Positions 1 to 9,021 of a stretch of 41,730 bases of DNA are shown one piece after another. Both the position numbers and the translations under genes were made by a program. The DNA comes from UBA1172 sp049889655 (lineage in GTDB: Bacteria > Pseudomonadota > Alphaproteobacteria > Puniceispirillales > UBA1172): NCBI GenBank assembly GCA_049889655.1, contig JBMHCY010000123.1, positions 1 through 41,730 of the forward strand. Reading direction: 5' to 3'. Under the pieces are notes generated by a model. That model made no database searches, was not told where the DNA came from, and saw only the letters and a list, made by a program, of their open reading frames with translations. The stretch's first letter is position 1, and every line of letters starts with the position of its first letter.

Positions 1-1
1 A

Positions 2-766
2 CCGACCAGCCTTGCACCGCTCATGGTTGCACCCAACGGGGCCCGCCGCACCAGGGCGGATCATCCGGCCATTCCTGTCACCATCGCTGAGACAGTGGCG
101 ACGGCACGCGCCTGCTTCGATGCCGGGGCCGGGGCCATGCATTTTCACGTCCGGGATGAAAACCAGCAGCACGTGCTGGATGCCGGGCTTTATCGCGAGG
201 CACTCACCGAACTGGCGACGGCTGTCCCGGAGATGCATCTGCAAATCACAACAGAGGCGGTTGGCCGCTACAGCCCGGCAGAGATGCGTGATCTGGCCCA
301 TGCGGTGATGCCGCCGGGGATTTCCATCGGCACAATCGAGATGATCCCCGACCGCGAGCCGAAGCCGGAGGATATCCGGCTCTATCAGGCCCTCAATGAA
401 GCGGGAACGGCGATCCAGCATATCTGTTATCAGCCGGAGGATGTCGATCTGCTGGCCCGGTTGCTGGCGGCGGCCGATCTGCCGCGCGATAATATCTGGT
501 GTCTTTTTGCCATCGGCCATTACACCGGACGGATCAGCCATCCGGATCTGATCCCGCCGTTTCTGGAACGGCTGGATGCCAATGGCCTTGCGGCTGACTG
601 GGCCATCTGTGCCTTTGCTGAAGAAGAAAACGACAGCCTCAAGGCGGCAATAGCCCATGGCGGCAAGATCCGTGTCGGCTTCGAGAACTCGCTTTTCATG
701 CCCGATGGCAGCATTGCCCCTGATAACGCTGCCCGGGTGGCAGCGGCAAAGGCGCTCTTCGGCTGA
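2..766 (+). CDS. BKACE-family beta-keto acid cleavage enzyme, 5' end outside window
   Basis: Recognised as the beta-keto acid cleavage enzyme family (DUF849; 3-keto-5-aminohexanoate cleavage enzyme relatives). Family members condense a beta-keto acid with acetyl-CoA in a Zn-dependent TIM barrel. The first strand reads LMVAPNGARRT, followed by the Zn-binding motif HFHVRD (His at codons near 140 and 146). The late metal-ligand segment reads RVGFENSLF, where the metal-binding Glu is kept but the usual following Asp is Asn. The frame is open to base 2 (PTSLAPL before the first ATG at 23), so the start is probably just outside the window. An internal start at 23 would remove part of the first strand. 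It converges with the TPR gene with a 27-base gap. The substrate cannot be deduced. The family is sure; the exact reaction is not. Confidence 0.85.
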   Translation, partial: PTSLAPLMVAPNGARRTRADHPAIPVTIAETVATARACFDAGAGAMHFHVRDENQQHVLDAGLYREALTELATAVPEMHLQITTEAVGRYSPAEMRDLAHAVMPPGISIGTIEMIPDREPKPEDIRLYQALNEAGTAIQHICYQPEDVDLLARLLAAADLPRDNIWCLFAIGHYTGRISHPDLIPPFLERLDANGLAADWAICAFAEEENDSLKAAIAHGGKIRVGFENSLFMPDGSIAPDNAARVAAAKALFG

Positions 767-793
767 TCGGCAGGCGTGCTGGGGCAGCCGCTG

Positions 794-1378
794 TCAGGCC
801 GGGTCGCCGCGCAAGGTTTTTTGCAATTCGGGGATCAGTTTTTGGGCATCAAGGCTGTTGGGGTGGATCAACAGGATGCTCTCGTAGATGGCGAGCGCGG
901 TTTCAAGATCACCGCGCTTCATGTTGATCATGGCGAGCCCGGACAATGCCCCGAAATGCCGGGGCTCGCGCTTCAGGACTTCGGCGATATCGCTCTCGGA
1001 GCCGTCAAAATCGCCCCTCATATAGCGGATCGTGGCGCGCTTGTTCCAGGCTTCGGTGAAATTCTCATCACGGGCGATAATGCGGGTGAAGATGCTCTCG
1101 GCATTGGGCAGGTCCATGATTTCCATGAAACCGATGCCGTTGCGCATCATCCGGATGTTCTTGCTGTCATCGGTATCAATCAGCCAATAGGCCCAGATTT
1201 CCTGGATGATGTCCTGCGACCGATCGGCGCTTTCGGCCACGGCCAGATCGGCGAAGAGCTGTTCGAGCTCGGCGTCATAGCGGCCTTCACCCTGATCCGC
1301 CCGGGCAAGACCCGCGACCATCAGGACGAAAACGGCAACCGCCATCAGGCGGTGCATGATCAGGTGCAATGTCATCAT
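794..1378 (-). CDS. Exported TPR-repeat protein
   Basis: A 194-residue protein with an N-terminal hydrophobic signal segment (about residues 8-26, ending AGLARA before DQGEG), so it is probably periplasmic. The second half is helical with tetratricopeptide-like repeats: AESIFTRIIARDENFTEAWNKRA, then a repeat around GDFDGSESDIAEVLKREP, then one around GDLETALAIYESILLIHP, each about 34 residues. TPR proteins are protein-interaction scaffolds; no catalytic motif is visible. Two further Met codons near the start (residues 2 and 8) leave the exact start uncertain, and no strong Shine-Dalgarno precedes any of them. The promoter region is shared with the divergent tRNA-Gly gene. Nothing nearby points to a specific role. 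Confidence 0.8.
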   Translation of the reverse strand: MMTLHLIMHRLMAVAVFVLMVAGLARADQGEGRYDAELEQLFADLAVAESADRSQDIIQEIWAYWLIDTDDSKNIRMMRNGIGFMEIMDLPNAESIFTRIIARDENFTEAWNKRATIRYMRGDFDGSESDIAEVLKREPRHFGALSGLAMINMKRGDLETALAIYESILLIHPNSLDAQKLIPELQKTLRGDPA

Positions 1379-1418
1379 ACTTTCAAAGGTAACGCGTCAT
1401 CCTTTCTGCGCAACCCCC

Positions 1419-1447
1419 TTGCACCATTATCCCGAGGGCAGTATGGT
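1419..1447 (+). promoter_or_regulatory. Probable sigma-70 promoter of tRNA-Gly
   Basis: TTGCAC (1419-1424) and TATGGT (1442-1447) are separated by 17 bases and end 11 bases before the mature tRNA 5' end. This is the expected layout for a strong tRNA promoter. It is seen in the sequence only and is not experimentally supported. Confidence 0.5.
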
Positions 1448-1458
1448 GACGGCATCAG

Positions 1459-1532
1459 GCGGGTATGATGTAATGGTAGCCTGTCAGCTTCCCAAGCTGA
1501 ACGCACGGGTTCGATTCCCGTTACCCGCTCCA
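1459..1532 (+). tRNA. tRNA-Gly (anticodon CCC)
   Basis: A full cloverleaf can be drawn. The acceptor stem pairs GCGGGTA with TACCCGC, with T as discriminator and CCA encoded (1530-1532). The D arm contains AATGGTAG. The anticodon stem TCAGC/GCTGA encloses loop TTCCCAA, giving anticodon CCC. The T arm reads ACGGG-TTCGATT-CCCGT. It reads GGG glycine codons and closely matches known bacterial tRNA-Gly(CCC). It is a single gene, not part of a tRNA cluster. Confidence 0.97.
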
Positions 1533-1570
1533 GCCTCATTCTGACACGCCAAAATGCCTATTTGCCGCAA

Positions 1571-1599
1571 TTGACAAGGCTGGGGGCGGGCTTTATCAA
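1571..1599 (+). promoter_or_regulatory. Probable sigma-70 promoter of pckA
   Basis: A perfect -35 hexamer TTGACA (1571-1576), a 17-base spacer and TATCAA (1594-1599) lie 40 bases upstream of the TTG start of pckA. The predicted leader is about 33 bases. No operator-like palindrome is evident here. Confidence 0.6.
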
Positions 1600-1638
1600 T
1601 AATGCTCCTCCCTACAGACAACCACGTGAGATTGACCG

Positions 1639-3237
1639 TTGAAGGAATACCTAGATGCAATTGGCATTAAAGATGCCAGCGAAGTAATTTACAACCCCAG
1701 CTACGATCTGCTGTATGAGCATGAACTCGATCCGGCACATGAAGGTTTTGCCCGGGGTTATCTGTCCGAATCCGGTGCTGTCAACGTGCTGACCGGCGAA
1801 TATACCGGCCGTTCCCCCAAGGACAAGTTCATTGTCCGGGACGATACCACCCGCGATACCCTGTGGTGGACCGGCGAGGGGGCCAAGAACGATAACAAGC
1901 CGATCTCCACCGAGACCTGGAATGAGCTCAAGACGCTTTGCATGGATCAGCTGAGCGGCAAGAAACTCTATGTCGTCGATGGGTATTGCGGGGCCAATGC
2001 CGATACCCGGCTGAAGGTGCGGTTTGTCATGGAAGTCGCCTGGCAGGCGCACTTCGTCAAGAATATGTTTATCCGCCCGAGCGATGAAGACCTTGCCGAT
2101 TTTGAGCCTGATTTCACGGTCATCAATGCGTCCATGGCGAAAAACCCTGATTGGGAAAAGCAGGGGCTGAATTCATCCACCTTCATCGCCTTCAACCTCA
2201 CCGAACGGATGCAGCTGATCTGCGGGTCCTGGTATGGCGGCGAGATGAAAAAGGGGATGTTCGCGATGATGAACTACCTTTTGCCGCAAAAGGGGATCGC
2301 CTCGATGCACTGCTCGGCGAATACCGGTAATGAAGGTTCCGTGGCACTTTTCTTCGGGCTTTCCGGTACCGGCAAGACAACACTTTCGGCTTCGGCCAAC
2401 CGGGCACTGATCGGTGATGATGAGCATGGCTGGGATGATGACGGTGTCTTCAATTTCGAAGGCGGCTGCTATGCCAAAACCGCTGATCTCGATCCGGAAA
2501 AGGAACCCCAGATCTACAACGCCATCCGCCGCGATGCGCTGCTGGAAAATGTCATGGTGGCCGAGGATGGCACGATCGATTACAGCGATACCAGCCTGAC
2601 CCAGAACACTCGGGTTTCCTATCCTATCCACCATATCGACAATATCGTGACCCCGGTTTCGAAGGCCGGTCACGCCGATCACGTGCTGTTCCTGACGGCC
2701 GATGCCTATGGGGTGCTGCCGCCGGTGTCGATCCTCGATGATGCCGAAACCCAGTACTACTTCCTGTCTGGTTTCACGGCCAAGATGGCCGGGATGGAAC
2801 GCGGCATGACCGAACACCAGCCGACCTTTTCGGCCTGTTTCGGGGCGGCCTTCCTGACGCTTCACCCGACGGTCTATGCCGATGTGCTGAGCCGCCGGAT
2901 GCAGGCCGCCGGCAGCCGTGCCTATCTTATCAATACCGGTTGGAACGGCCGCGGCGAGCGGATTTCCCTGCCCCATACACGGGCCCTGATCGATGCCATT
3001 TTCAACGGTGAGATCGACCAGGCGGAAACCGAAACCCTGCCGATCTTCGGCCTGACCATGCCGAAAACACTGGCCGGGCTGGATGCCGCTGTGCTCGACC
3101 CGCGTTCCAGTTATGACAGCCCGGCTTCCTGGGAGGAACGGGCGCGGACACTGGGGGCGCTGTTTGTCGAGAATTTCGAGAAATTCACCGATACCGAGAC
3201 GGGCAAAAGCCTCGTTAAGGCCGGGCCGAAACTCTAG
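1639..3237 (+). CDS. pckA: Phosphoenolpyruvate carboxykinase (ATP)
   Basis: ATP-dependent PEP carboxykinase converts oxaloacetate plus ATP to PEP, CO2 and ADP, the entry step of gluconeogenesis in the cytoplasm. The protein has 532 residues (family about 530-540) and aligns end to end with the E. coli enzyme as I remember it. Visible motifs are TGRSPKDKFIVRD (substrate binding), the kinase-1a P-loop FFGLSGTGKTTLS around residues 236-247, the metal-binding IGDDEHGWDDDGVFNFEGGCYAK that follows, and ENTRVSYPI. The start is TTG at 1639: an in-frame TGA lies two codons upstream and the next in-frame Met is near residue 99, so no ATG start is possible. It converges with the oxidoreductase gene, and both stop codons share the palindrome CTAG at 3234-3237. 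No chvGI or hprK neighbours are present. Confidence 0.97.
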   Translation: MKEYLDAIGIKDASEVIYNPSYDLLYEHELDPAHEGFARGYLSESGAVNVLTGEYTGRSPKDKFIVRDDTTRDTLWWTGEGAKNDNKPISTETWNELKTLCMDQLSGKKLYVVDGYCGANADTRLKVRFVMEVAWQAHFVKNMFIRPSDEDLADFEPDFTVINASMAKNPDWEKQGLNSSTFIAFNLTERMQLICGSWYGGEMKKGMFAMMNYLLPQKGIASMHCSANTGNEGSVALFFGLSGTGKTTLSASANRALIGDDEHGWDDDGVFNFEGGCYAKTADLDPEKEPQIYNAIRRDALLENVMVAEDGTIDYSDTSLTQNTRVSYPIHHIDNIVTPVSKAGHADHVLFLTADAYGVLPPVSILDDAETQYYFLSGFTAKMAGMERGMTEHQPTFSACFGAAFLTLHPTVYADVLSRRMQAAGSRAYLINTGWNGRGERISLPHTRALIDAIFNGEIDQAETETLPIFGLTMPKTLAGLDAAVLDPRSSYDSPASWEERARTLGALFVENFEKFTDTETGKSLVKAGPKL

Positions 3238-4235
3238 CTTTCATTATCGCTGATGAGCAGGATCTTGCCCTGCTTGCCGGCTTCTTCCATGCAGTGATGG
3301 GCCGCCACCGCCTCAGCCAGGGGGAAGGTGCGCCAGGTGACCGGCGTGATCTTGCCCGCGGCGATCAGCGGCCAGATCCGTTCTTCGAGCCCGGCGGCAA
3401 TCGCAGCCTTGAAGGCGGGTGGGCGTGATCGCAGGGTCGAACCGGTCAGGGTCAGCCGTTTCAGCATCATCGGCATCAGGTCGACAGTGACCTTTGATCC
3501 CTGGTTGAACGCCAGGCTGATGATGCGGGCATCAGGCCTGCTGGCTTTGATGTTGCGGGCGATGTAATCACCACCGATGATATCAAGGATGATATCGGCG
3601 CCTTTGGCTTCCTCGCGCAGCACTTCGACAAAATCCTCATCACGGTAATCAATGGCCCGTTCGGCGCCGAGATCGGTACAGAAACGGCAGGCCTCGGCCC
3701 CGCCCGCTGTGGCAAAGACACGCAGACCCATGGCTGCCCCCATCTGAATTGCGGTCGCCCCGATACCGCCTGCCCCGCCATGGACAAGCAGCACCGCCCC
3801 TTCAGCAATGCTGTGGCCGTGGAAAATATTGCTCCAGACCGTGAAGAACGTCTCCGGCAGCCCGGCAGCATCCTGCAGCGTCATGCCCGCAGGTATCGGC
3901 AGGCAGTGCCCGGCATTGATGGCCACATATTCAGCATAGCCGCCACCATTGGTGAGCGCGCAGAGCTGATCCCCCGGCTGCCAGCGATCGACGGCTGCCC
4001 CGACAGCCACGACTGTCCCGGAAACCTCAAGCCCCATCAGCGGTGAAGCACCGGGAGGCGGCGGGTAGAGCCCGCGCCGTTGCAGCAGATCAGGGCCGTT
4101 GACACCAGCCGCCGCCACCTTAACAAGCACCTCGTCATCACCGGGTGTCGGCAGCGGGGCCCGCGCGGCGGCCAGCACATCCGGGCCACCCGGTTCGGTG
4201 ATAGTGATGGTGAGCATATCCTGGGGGAGCGCCAT
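3234..4235 (-). CDS. NAD(P)H:quinone oxidoreductase, zinc-independent MDR family
   Basis: A 333-residue member of the medium-chain dehydrogenase/reductase superfamily, quinone-oxidoreductase (Qor/PIG3) type. These enzymes reduce quinones or enones with NADPH. The GroES-like N-terminal domain includes GVNGPDLLQRRGLYPPPPGASPLMGLEVSG-type sequence. The Rossmann nucleotide-binding motif is VHGGAGGIGATAIQ around residues 151-164. The Cys/His zinc ligands of alcohol dehydrogenases are missing, as expected for this branch. The start is ATG at 4235, preceded by AAAGGA. A second Met is at residue 7. Its 3' end overlaps pckA by four bases. It is divergent from the formate dehydrogenase genes across a 310-base intergenic region. 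The physiological substrate is unknown. Confidence 0.9.
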   Translation of the reverse strand: MALPQDMLTITITEPGGPDVLAAARAPLPTPGDDEVLVKVAAAGVNGPDLLQRRGLYPPPPGASPLMGLEVSGTVVAVGAAVDRWQPGDQLCALTNGGGYAEYVAINAGHCLPIPAGMTLQDAAGLPETFFTVWSNIFHGHSIAEGAVLLVHGGAGGIGATAIQMGAAMGLRVFATAGGAEACRFCTDLGAERAIDYRDEDFVEVLREEAKGADIILDIIGGDYIARNIKASRPDARIISLAFNQGSKVTVDLMPMMLKRLTLTGSTLRSRPPAFKAAIAAGLEERIWPLIAAGKITPVTWRTFPLAEAVAAHHCMEEAGKQGKILLISDNES

Positions 4236-4442
4236 GGCGAAATTCCTTTAATGTTAATCCTGATACCGTCTTCGATGATTAAATTCATTTGCCGGGCTTG
4301 GCAAGAGACAGCCCCCATCTGCCTTGGCGTCACCGGCCGCTGAGAGGCAGGCAGATTTCATCAGGCGCGACAGGAATTGTCGGAAATCCAACAGCAGTAT
4401 CGGGCGCAGGGATGCGAGTGTTGATGGCATGGAAAAATAACT

Positions 4443-4470
4443 TTGCGGCTGCGTGTTTTCTGAGTATGAT
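4443..4470 (+). promoter_or_regulatory. Probable promoter of the formate dehydrogenase genes
   Basis: TTGCGG (4443-4448), a 16-base spacer and a near-perfect -10 box TATGAT (4465-4470). The predicted transcription start falls within the operator at 4475-4490, a typical arrangement for repression by a bound GntR protein. Confidence 0.5.
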
Positions 4471-4474
4471 GAGT

Positions 4475-4490
4475 ATCTGGTATACCACAT
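4475..4490. promoter_or_regulatory. GntR/FadR-type operator, site A (FDH promoter)
   Basis: ATCTGGTATACCACAT contains the perfect 10-base palindrome TGGTATACCA. The same core recurs twice between sucC and gntR. The FadR branch of GntR proteins is known to bind TGGT-N1/2-ACCA-type palindromes, which fits. It sits immediately downstream of the -10 box. Binding by the window's GntR protein is inferred. Confidence 0.7.
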
Positions 4491-4545
4491 AATCAATCAG
4501 AACAACGGCTGCAAAACAGTAAAGTTTGGTGAAGGGGGACAGATC

Positions 4546-6237
4546 GTGACGGCGATAACCGAAAACAAGGGTGTCTGGAAATCAGCCCCGGGAAAAGGCC
4601 GCAAGACACCAAAGGGCCGTCAGGTCAACGATGCTGCGCTCGCCGATGTGCGTGAGATTCTCGGTGACAGGCCGCGACGGCGTGATCTGCTGATCGAGTT
4701 TCTGCATCTGATCCAGGATAAGGTTGGCTATCTGTCTGTCCGGCATCTCCATGCTCTCGCCGAAGAGCTGAAACTGGCCCAGACCGAAGTCTATGAAGTG
4801 GCCACTTTCTATGCCCATTTCACGGTTGTCGGGGAAAACGAATCTCCGCCCCCGGCGCTGACGATCCGTGTTTGTGACTCGCTTTCCTGCACGCTGGCCG
4901 GGGCCGACCAGTTGAAAAAGGCCCTCGAAGACGGTCTTGATCCGGCTGAGGTCCGTGTCCTGCGCGCCCCCTGCATGGGCCGCTGTGATACGGCCCCGGC
5001 GCTTGAGATCGGCCATAACCACATTGACCATGCCGATCTCGACAAGGTCAAGGCAGCCATCGCTGCGGATGACACCCACACCCATATGCCGGATTATCAG
5101 GCGCTTGAGGCCTACCGGGCAGACGGCGGCTATGAGACGCTGGCTGGCCTGCGTGCCGATGGCAACTGGGAAGAGGTCCAGGAAAAGGTCAATGAAAGCG
5201 GTCTGCGCGGCCTTGGCGGGGCGGGTTTCCCCTCCGGCCGCAAATGGGGTTTTGTGCGTGCCGCCGAAGGTCCGCGCTATCTGGCGGTGAACGGTGACGA
5301 AGGTGAGCCGGGCACATTCAAGGATCGCTACTACCTCGAGCGGACCCCGCATCTGTTCCTTGAAGGGATGCTGATCGCGGCCTGGGCTGTTGAGGCTGAA
5401 ACCTGCTTTATCTATATGCGCGATGAATACCCGGCGGTGCTGGAAATCCTCCGCCGTGAAATCGCCGCCCTCGAAGCGGCCGGGATCGTCTCGCCGGGCT
5501 ATATCGATCTGCGGCGCGGGGCCGGGGCCTATATCTGCGGTGAAGAAAGCGCCATGATTGAATCGATCGAAGGCAAGCGCGGGCTGCCGCGTCATCGGCC
5601 GCCCTATGTGGCACAGGTCGGTATTTTCGGTCGGCCGACGCTGGTTCACAATATCGAAACCCTGCACTGGGTCGCGCGGGTCTGCCGTGAAGGCCCGGAG
5701 ATCCTCTCCTCGGTTGAAAAAAATGGCCGCAAGGGACTGCGCAGCTACTCGGTTTCCGGCCGGGTGGCCAAGCCCGGGGTCTATCTGCTGCCTGCCGGGT
5801 CAACCATCACCGATATCATCGATGCTGCTGGCGGCATGGCTGACGGCCATGTCTTCAAGGCCTATCAGCCCGGCGGCCCCTCTTCGGGGATCCTGCCGGC
5901 AAGCATCAATGATGTGCCGCTGGATTTCGATACCCTGCAGCCGCTGGGCTCGTTCATCGGCTCGGCCGCAGTGGTGGTGCTGTCGGATCAGGATAAGGTC
6001 CGTGATGCGGCGCTCAATATGCTGCTGTTCTTCGAGGATGAAAGCTGCGGGCAATGCACCCCCTGCCGCACCGGTTGCGGCAAGGCTGTCCAGCTGATGC
6101 AGGAAGACACATGGGATCAGCCGCTGCTTTCGGATCTCTGCACGGTCATGGAAGATGCGTCGATCTGCGGGCTTGGTCAGGCAGCCCCGAACCCGATCCG
6201 CCTGACCATGAAACATTTCCCTGACGAAATCAGCTGA
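4546..6237 (+). CDS. fdsB: NAD-dependent formate dehydrogenase, fused FdsG-FdsB (NuoE-NuoF-like) subunit
   Basis: Diaphorase subunit of soluble NAD-linked formate dehydrogenase; it passes electrons from the FdsA clusters to NAD+. Two normally separate subunits are fused in 563 residues. The N-terminal NuoE/FdsG-like domain has a [2Fe-2S] site, C-x4-C (CDSLSC) and C-x3-C (CMGRC), near residues 110-152. The NuoF/FdsB-like domain has GLGGAGFPSGRKW and NGDEGEPGTFKDR (FMN/NADH binding), an SLBB-type region, and [4Fe-4S] motif ESCGQCTPCRTG with the fourth Cys in SICGLGQ. This architecture is known from Methylorubrum FDH1. GTG at 4546 is chosen because GGGGGA lies six bases upstream and the longer frame (from 4453) would run through the operator. 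It is followed by fdsA after ten bases. Confidence 0.93.
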   Translation: MTAITENKGVWKSAPGKGRKTPKGRQVNDAALADVREILGDRPRRRDLLIEFLHLIQDKVGYLSVRHLHALAEELKLAQTEVYEVATFYAHFTVVGENESPPPALTIRVCDSLSCTLAGADQLKKALEDGLDPAEVRVLRAPCMGRCDTAPALEIGHNHIDHADLDKVKAAIAADDTHTHMPDYQALEAYRADGGYETLAGLRADGNWEEVQEKVNESGLRGLGGAGFPSGRKWGFVRAAEGPRYLAVNGDEGEPGTFKDRYYLERTPHLFLEGMLIAAWAVEAETCFIYMRDEYPAVLEILRREIAALEAAGIVSPGYIDLRRGAGAYICGEESAMIESIEGKRGLPRHRPPYVAQVGIFGRPTLVHNIETLHWVARVCREGPEILSSVEKNGRKGLRSYSVSGRVAKPGVYLLPAGSTITDIIDAAGGMADGHVFKAYQPGGPSSGILPASINDVPLDFDTLQPLGSFIGSAAVVVLSDQDKVRDAALNMLLFFEDESCGQCTPCRTGCGKAVQLMQEDTWDQPLLSDLCTVMEDASICGLGQAAPNPIRLTMKHFPDEIS

Positions 6238-6247
6238 GGATACCACG

Positions 6248-9013
6248 ATGCCGGATTCGCTTACCCTCAAAACTGTCACCCTCACCCTCGATGGCCAGGA
6301 GATCAGCGTGCCCGAAGGCACGACGATCTGGGAAGCCGCCCAGGGCCAGGGTACCACCATCCCGCATCTCTGCCACAAGCCGGCAACAGGCTATCGGGCG
6401 GATGGCAACTGCCGTGCCTGTATGGTTGAAATCGAAGGTGAGCGCGTGCTCGCCGCATCCTGTATCCGGCCGGTTGCCGATGGCATGGTGGTCAATACCG
6501 CCACTGAGCGGGCGCAGAAATCGCGTGCTCTCGTCACCGAACTGCTGGCATCTGATCAGCCTGACACCGCCCATGACGCCTCCTCCCATCTCGGTGATAT
6601 GATGGCGATGAATGGGGTCGAGACCAGCCGCTTCCCGGCCCGCAACCCGGATCACGTGCCGCTGCTCGATGACAGCCATGTTGCCATGCGGGTCAATCTT
6701 GATGCCTGTATCCACTGTAATCTCTGCGTCCGCGCCTGCCGTGAAGTCCAGGTCAATGATGTCATCGGCATGGCCGGTCGCGGCCATGACGCCCGCATCG
6801 TCTTTGATATGGAAGACCCGATGGGGCAATCCACCTGTGTGGCCTGCGGGGAATGTGTCCAGGCCTGCCCCACAGGGGCGTTGCTGCCTGCTTCGGTGGT
6901 CGATGAAAACCAGCATGGCGACAGTGCCGATTATGACCGCGAGGTGCAATCCGTCTGCCCGTATTGCGGTGTCGGCTGCCAGCTTTCTTTCAAGATCAAG
7001 GATGACGAGATCAAGTATGTTGAAGGCGTCGAGGGCCCGGCCAACGAGAACCGTCTCTGCGTCAAGGGCCGCTTCGGCTTTGATTACATTCATCACCCGC
7101 ATCGCCTGACAAAACCGCTGATCCGGCGTGATGATGCCCCCGCCAAGGGGCTCAATGTCGACCCGGCCAACCCGCTCACACATTTCCGTGAGGCCAGCTG
7201 GGAAGAGGCCATGGCATTTGCCGCCCGCGGTCTTGCCGATGAACGCGATATCGCCGGGACCCGTGTTGCCGGGTTCGGTTCGGCCAAGTGTTCGAACGAA
7301 GAAGCCTATCTGTTCCAGAAACTGATCCGGCAGGGTTTTGGCCACAACAATGTCGACCACTGCACCCGGCTGTGCCATGCCTCGTCGGTGGCAGCACTGA
7401 TCGAGAATGTCGGCTCCGGTGCGGTGACGGCCACGTTCAACGAGATTGAAAACGCTGATGTGGCGATTGTCATCGGTGCTAACCCGATCGAGAACCACCC
7501 CGTGGCGGCGACCTATTTCAAGCAGTTCGCCAAGCGCGGCGGCAAGCTGATCGTCATGGACCCGCGGGGACAGGGGCTGAAACGCCACGCCGCCCATATG
7601 CTGCAATTCCGCCCTGGCTCGGATGTCGCCATGCTGAACGCGATCATGAATGTGATCGTCACCGAAGAACTCTATGACCAGCAGTATATTGACGGCTTTA
7701 CCGAAAACTGGGAGGCGATGAAAACGCATCTCATGGATTACCCCCCCGAAAAGATGGAAGAGATCTGTGGTGTTCCGGCTGAAACCCTGCGTGCGGCCGC
7801 CCGTGATTTCGCCAACGGCAAGGCGGGGATGATCTTCTGGGGCATGGGGGTTTCCCAGCATATTCACGGGACTGACAACTCACGCTGTCTGATTGCGCTG
7901 GCACTGATGTGCGGCCATGTCGGCCGGCCGGGCAGTGGTCTGCATCCGCTGCGTGGCCAGAACAACGTTCAGGGTGCCTCCGATGCCGGGCTCATCCCGA
8001 TGTTCCTGCCGGATTACCAGTCCGTCACCGATGAAGGTGTCCGTTCCGCCTTTGATGATATCTGGCAGCAGGGCAGCATTAATCCCGAAAAGGGGCTGAC
8101 CGTGACTGAGATCATGGATGCTGTCCATGACGGTGATATCACCGCCATGTATATCCTCGGCGAAAATCCGGCCATGTCCGACCCTGATGTGGAACACGCC
8201 CGCGAGGCTCTTGCCGCGCTCAAGCATCTGGTGGTGCAGGATATCTTCCTGACAGAAACGGCGAATTACGCCGATGTTATCCTGCCGTCTTCCGCCTGGC
8301 CGGAAAAGACCGGGACAGTGACCAACACCAACCGGCAGGTGCAGATGGGCCGCCCCGCTGTGCCGCCCCCGGGCGATGCCCGCGAGGACTGGGCGATCAC
8401 CGTCGATCTTGCCCAGCGGCTCGGGCTTGACTGGACCTATACCCATCCGCGTGAAGTCTTTGCCGAAATGAAGCAGTCGATGAACTCGCTGGATAACATC
8501 ACCTGGGATCGCCTGGAGCAGGTCTCGGCAGTAACCTATCCGTCGCTTGATGAAAACGACCCTGGGCAGCCGATTGTTTTCGGTGACGGCTTCCCGCGTC
8601 CCGAAGGCCGGGCCCGTTTCACCCCGGCGGCGATTATCATGCCGGCAGAAGCCCCGGATGAGGCCTACCCGATGATCCTGACCACCGGCCGCCAGCTCGA
8701 ACACTGGCATACCGGGTCGATGACAAGACGGGCGACAGTGCTTGATGCGGTTGAACCGGAAGCCAATGCCTCGCTGCATCCGCGGACACTGGACAGGCTC
8801 GGTGTGCGCCCCGGTGAGCACGTGACGATCGAAACCCGTCGCGGCAAGATCGCGGTGATGGCCCGGGCCGACAAGGCGGTGGCCGAAGACATGGTGTTCC
8901 TGCCCTTTGCCTATGTCGAGGCGGCGGCGAATATTCTCACCAACCCGCAACTCGACCCCTACGGCAAAATCCCGGAATTCAAGTTTTCCGCCTGCCGTGT
9001 GGCCAAGGCCTGA
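6248..9013 (+). CDS. fdsA: Formate dehydrogenase alpha (molybdopterin) subunit
   Basis: Catalytic subunit that oxidises formate to CO2 at a bis-MGD molybdenum or tungsten centre. The order of domains in 921 residues is as follows. A plant-type [2Fe-2S] domain has Cys42, Cys55, Cys58 and Cys72 (CHKPATGYRADGNCRAC). Two ferredoxin-like [4Fe-4S] motifs follow (CIHCNLCVRAC and CVACGECVQACPTG), then the molybdopterin-oxidoreductase CPYCGVGCQ cluster site. The metal-ligand segment is HCTRLCHASS, with Cys376 where E. coli FdhF has selenocysteine. The C-terminal MGD-binding domain contains TTGRQLEHWHTGSMTRR. The start at 6248 has GAGGA upstream, overlapping the fdsB stop region. The accessory genes fdsC and fdsD, common in such operons, are not found next to it. 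Regulation is probably through operator site A. Confidence 0.96.
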   Translation: MPDSLTLKTVTLTLDGQEISVPEGTTIWEAAQGQGTTIPHLCHKPATGYRADGNCRACMVEIEGERVLAASCIRPVADGMVVNTATERAQKSRALVTELLASDQPDTAHDASSHLGDMMAMNGVETSRFPARNPDHVPLLDDSHVAMRVNLDACIHCNLCVRACREVQVNDVIGMAGRGHDARIVFDMEDPMGQSTCVACGECVQACPTGALLPASVVDENQHGDSADYDREVQSVCPYCGVGCQLSFKIKDDEIKYVEGVEGPANENRLCVKGRFGFDYIHHPHRLTKPLIRRDDAPAKGLNVDPANPLTHFREASWEEAMAFAARGLADERDIAGTRVAGFGSAKCSNEEAYLFQKLIRQGFGHNNVDHCTRLCHASSVAALIENVGSGAVTATFNEIENADVAIVIGANPIENHPVAATYFKQFAKRGGKLIVMDPRGQGLKRHAAHMLQFRPGSDVAMLNAIMNVIVTEELYDQQYIDGFTENWEAMKTHLMDYPPEKMEEICGVPAETLRAAARDFANGKAGMIFWGMGVSQHIHGTDNSRCLIALALMCGHVGRPGSGLHPLRGQNNVQGASDAGLIPMFLPDYQSVTDEGVRSAFDDIWQQGSINPEKGLTVTEIMDAVHDGDITAMYILGENPAMSDPDVEHAREALAALKHLVVQDIFLTETANYADVILPSSAWPEKTGTVTNTNRQVQMGRPAVPPPGDAREDWAITVDLAQRLGLDWTYTHPREVFAEMKQSMNSLDNITWDRLEQVSAVTYPSLDENDPGQPIVFGDGFPRPEGRARFTPAAIIMPAEAPDEAYPMILTTGRQLEHWHTGSMTRRATVLDAVEPEANASLHPRTLDRLGVRPGEHVTIETRRGKIAVMARADKAVAEDMVFLPFAYVEAAANILTNPQLDPYGKIPEFKFSACRVAKA

Positions 9014-9021
9014 TCCCGGCG

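Larger units (their letters stand above)
4236..4545. other. Divergent intergenic region before formate dehydrogenase
   Basis: 310 bases without a supported gene. The right third carries a probable -10 box TATGAT (4465-4470), the GntR-type operator (4475-4490) and the GGGGGA ribosome-binding site at 4535-4540 just before the GTG start. The left two thirds (4236-4440) hold no motif that I recognise beyond the AAAGGA of the divergent oxidoreductase gene. An open frame runs from 4453 into the FDH gene, but it crosses the operator and lacks a ribosome-binding site, so I treat 4453-4545 as leader. Confidence 0.6.
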
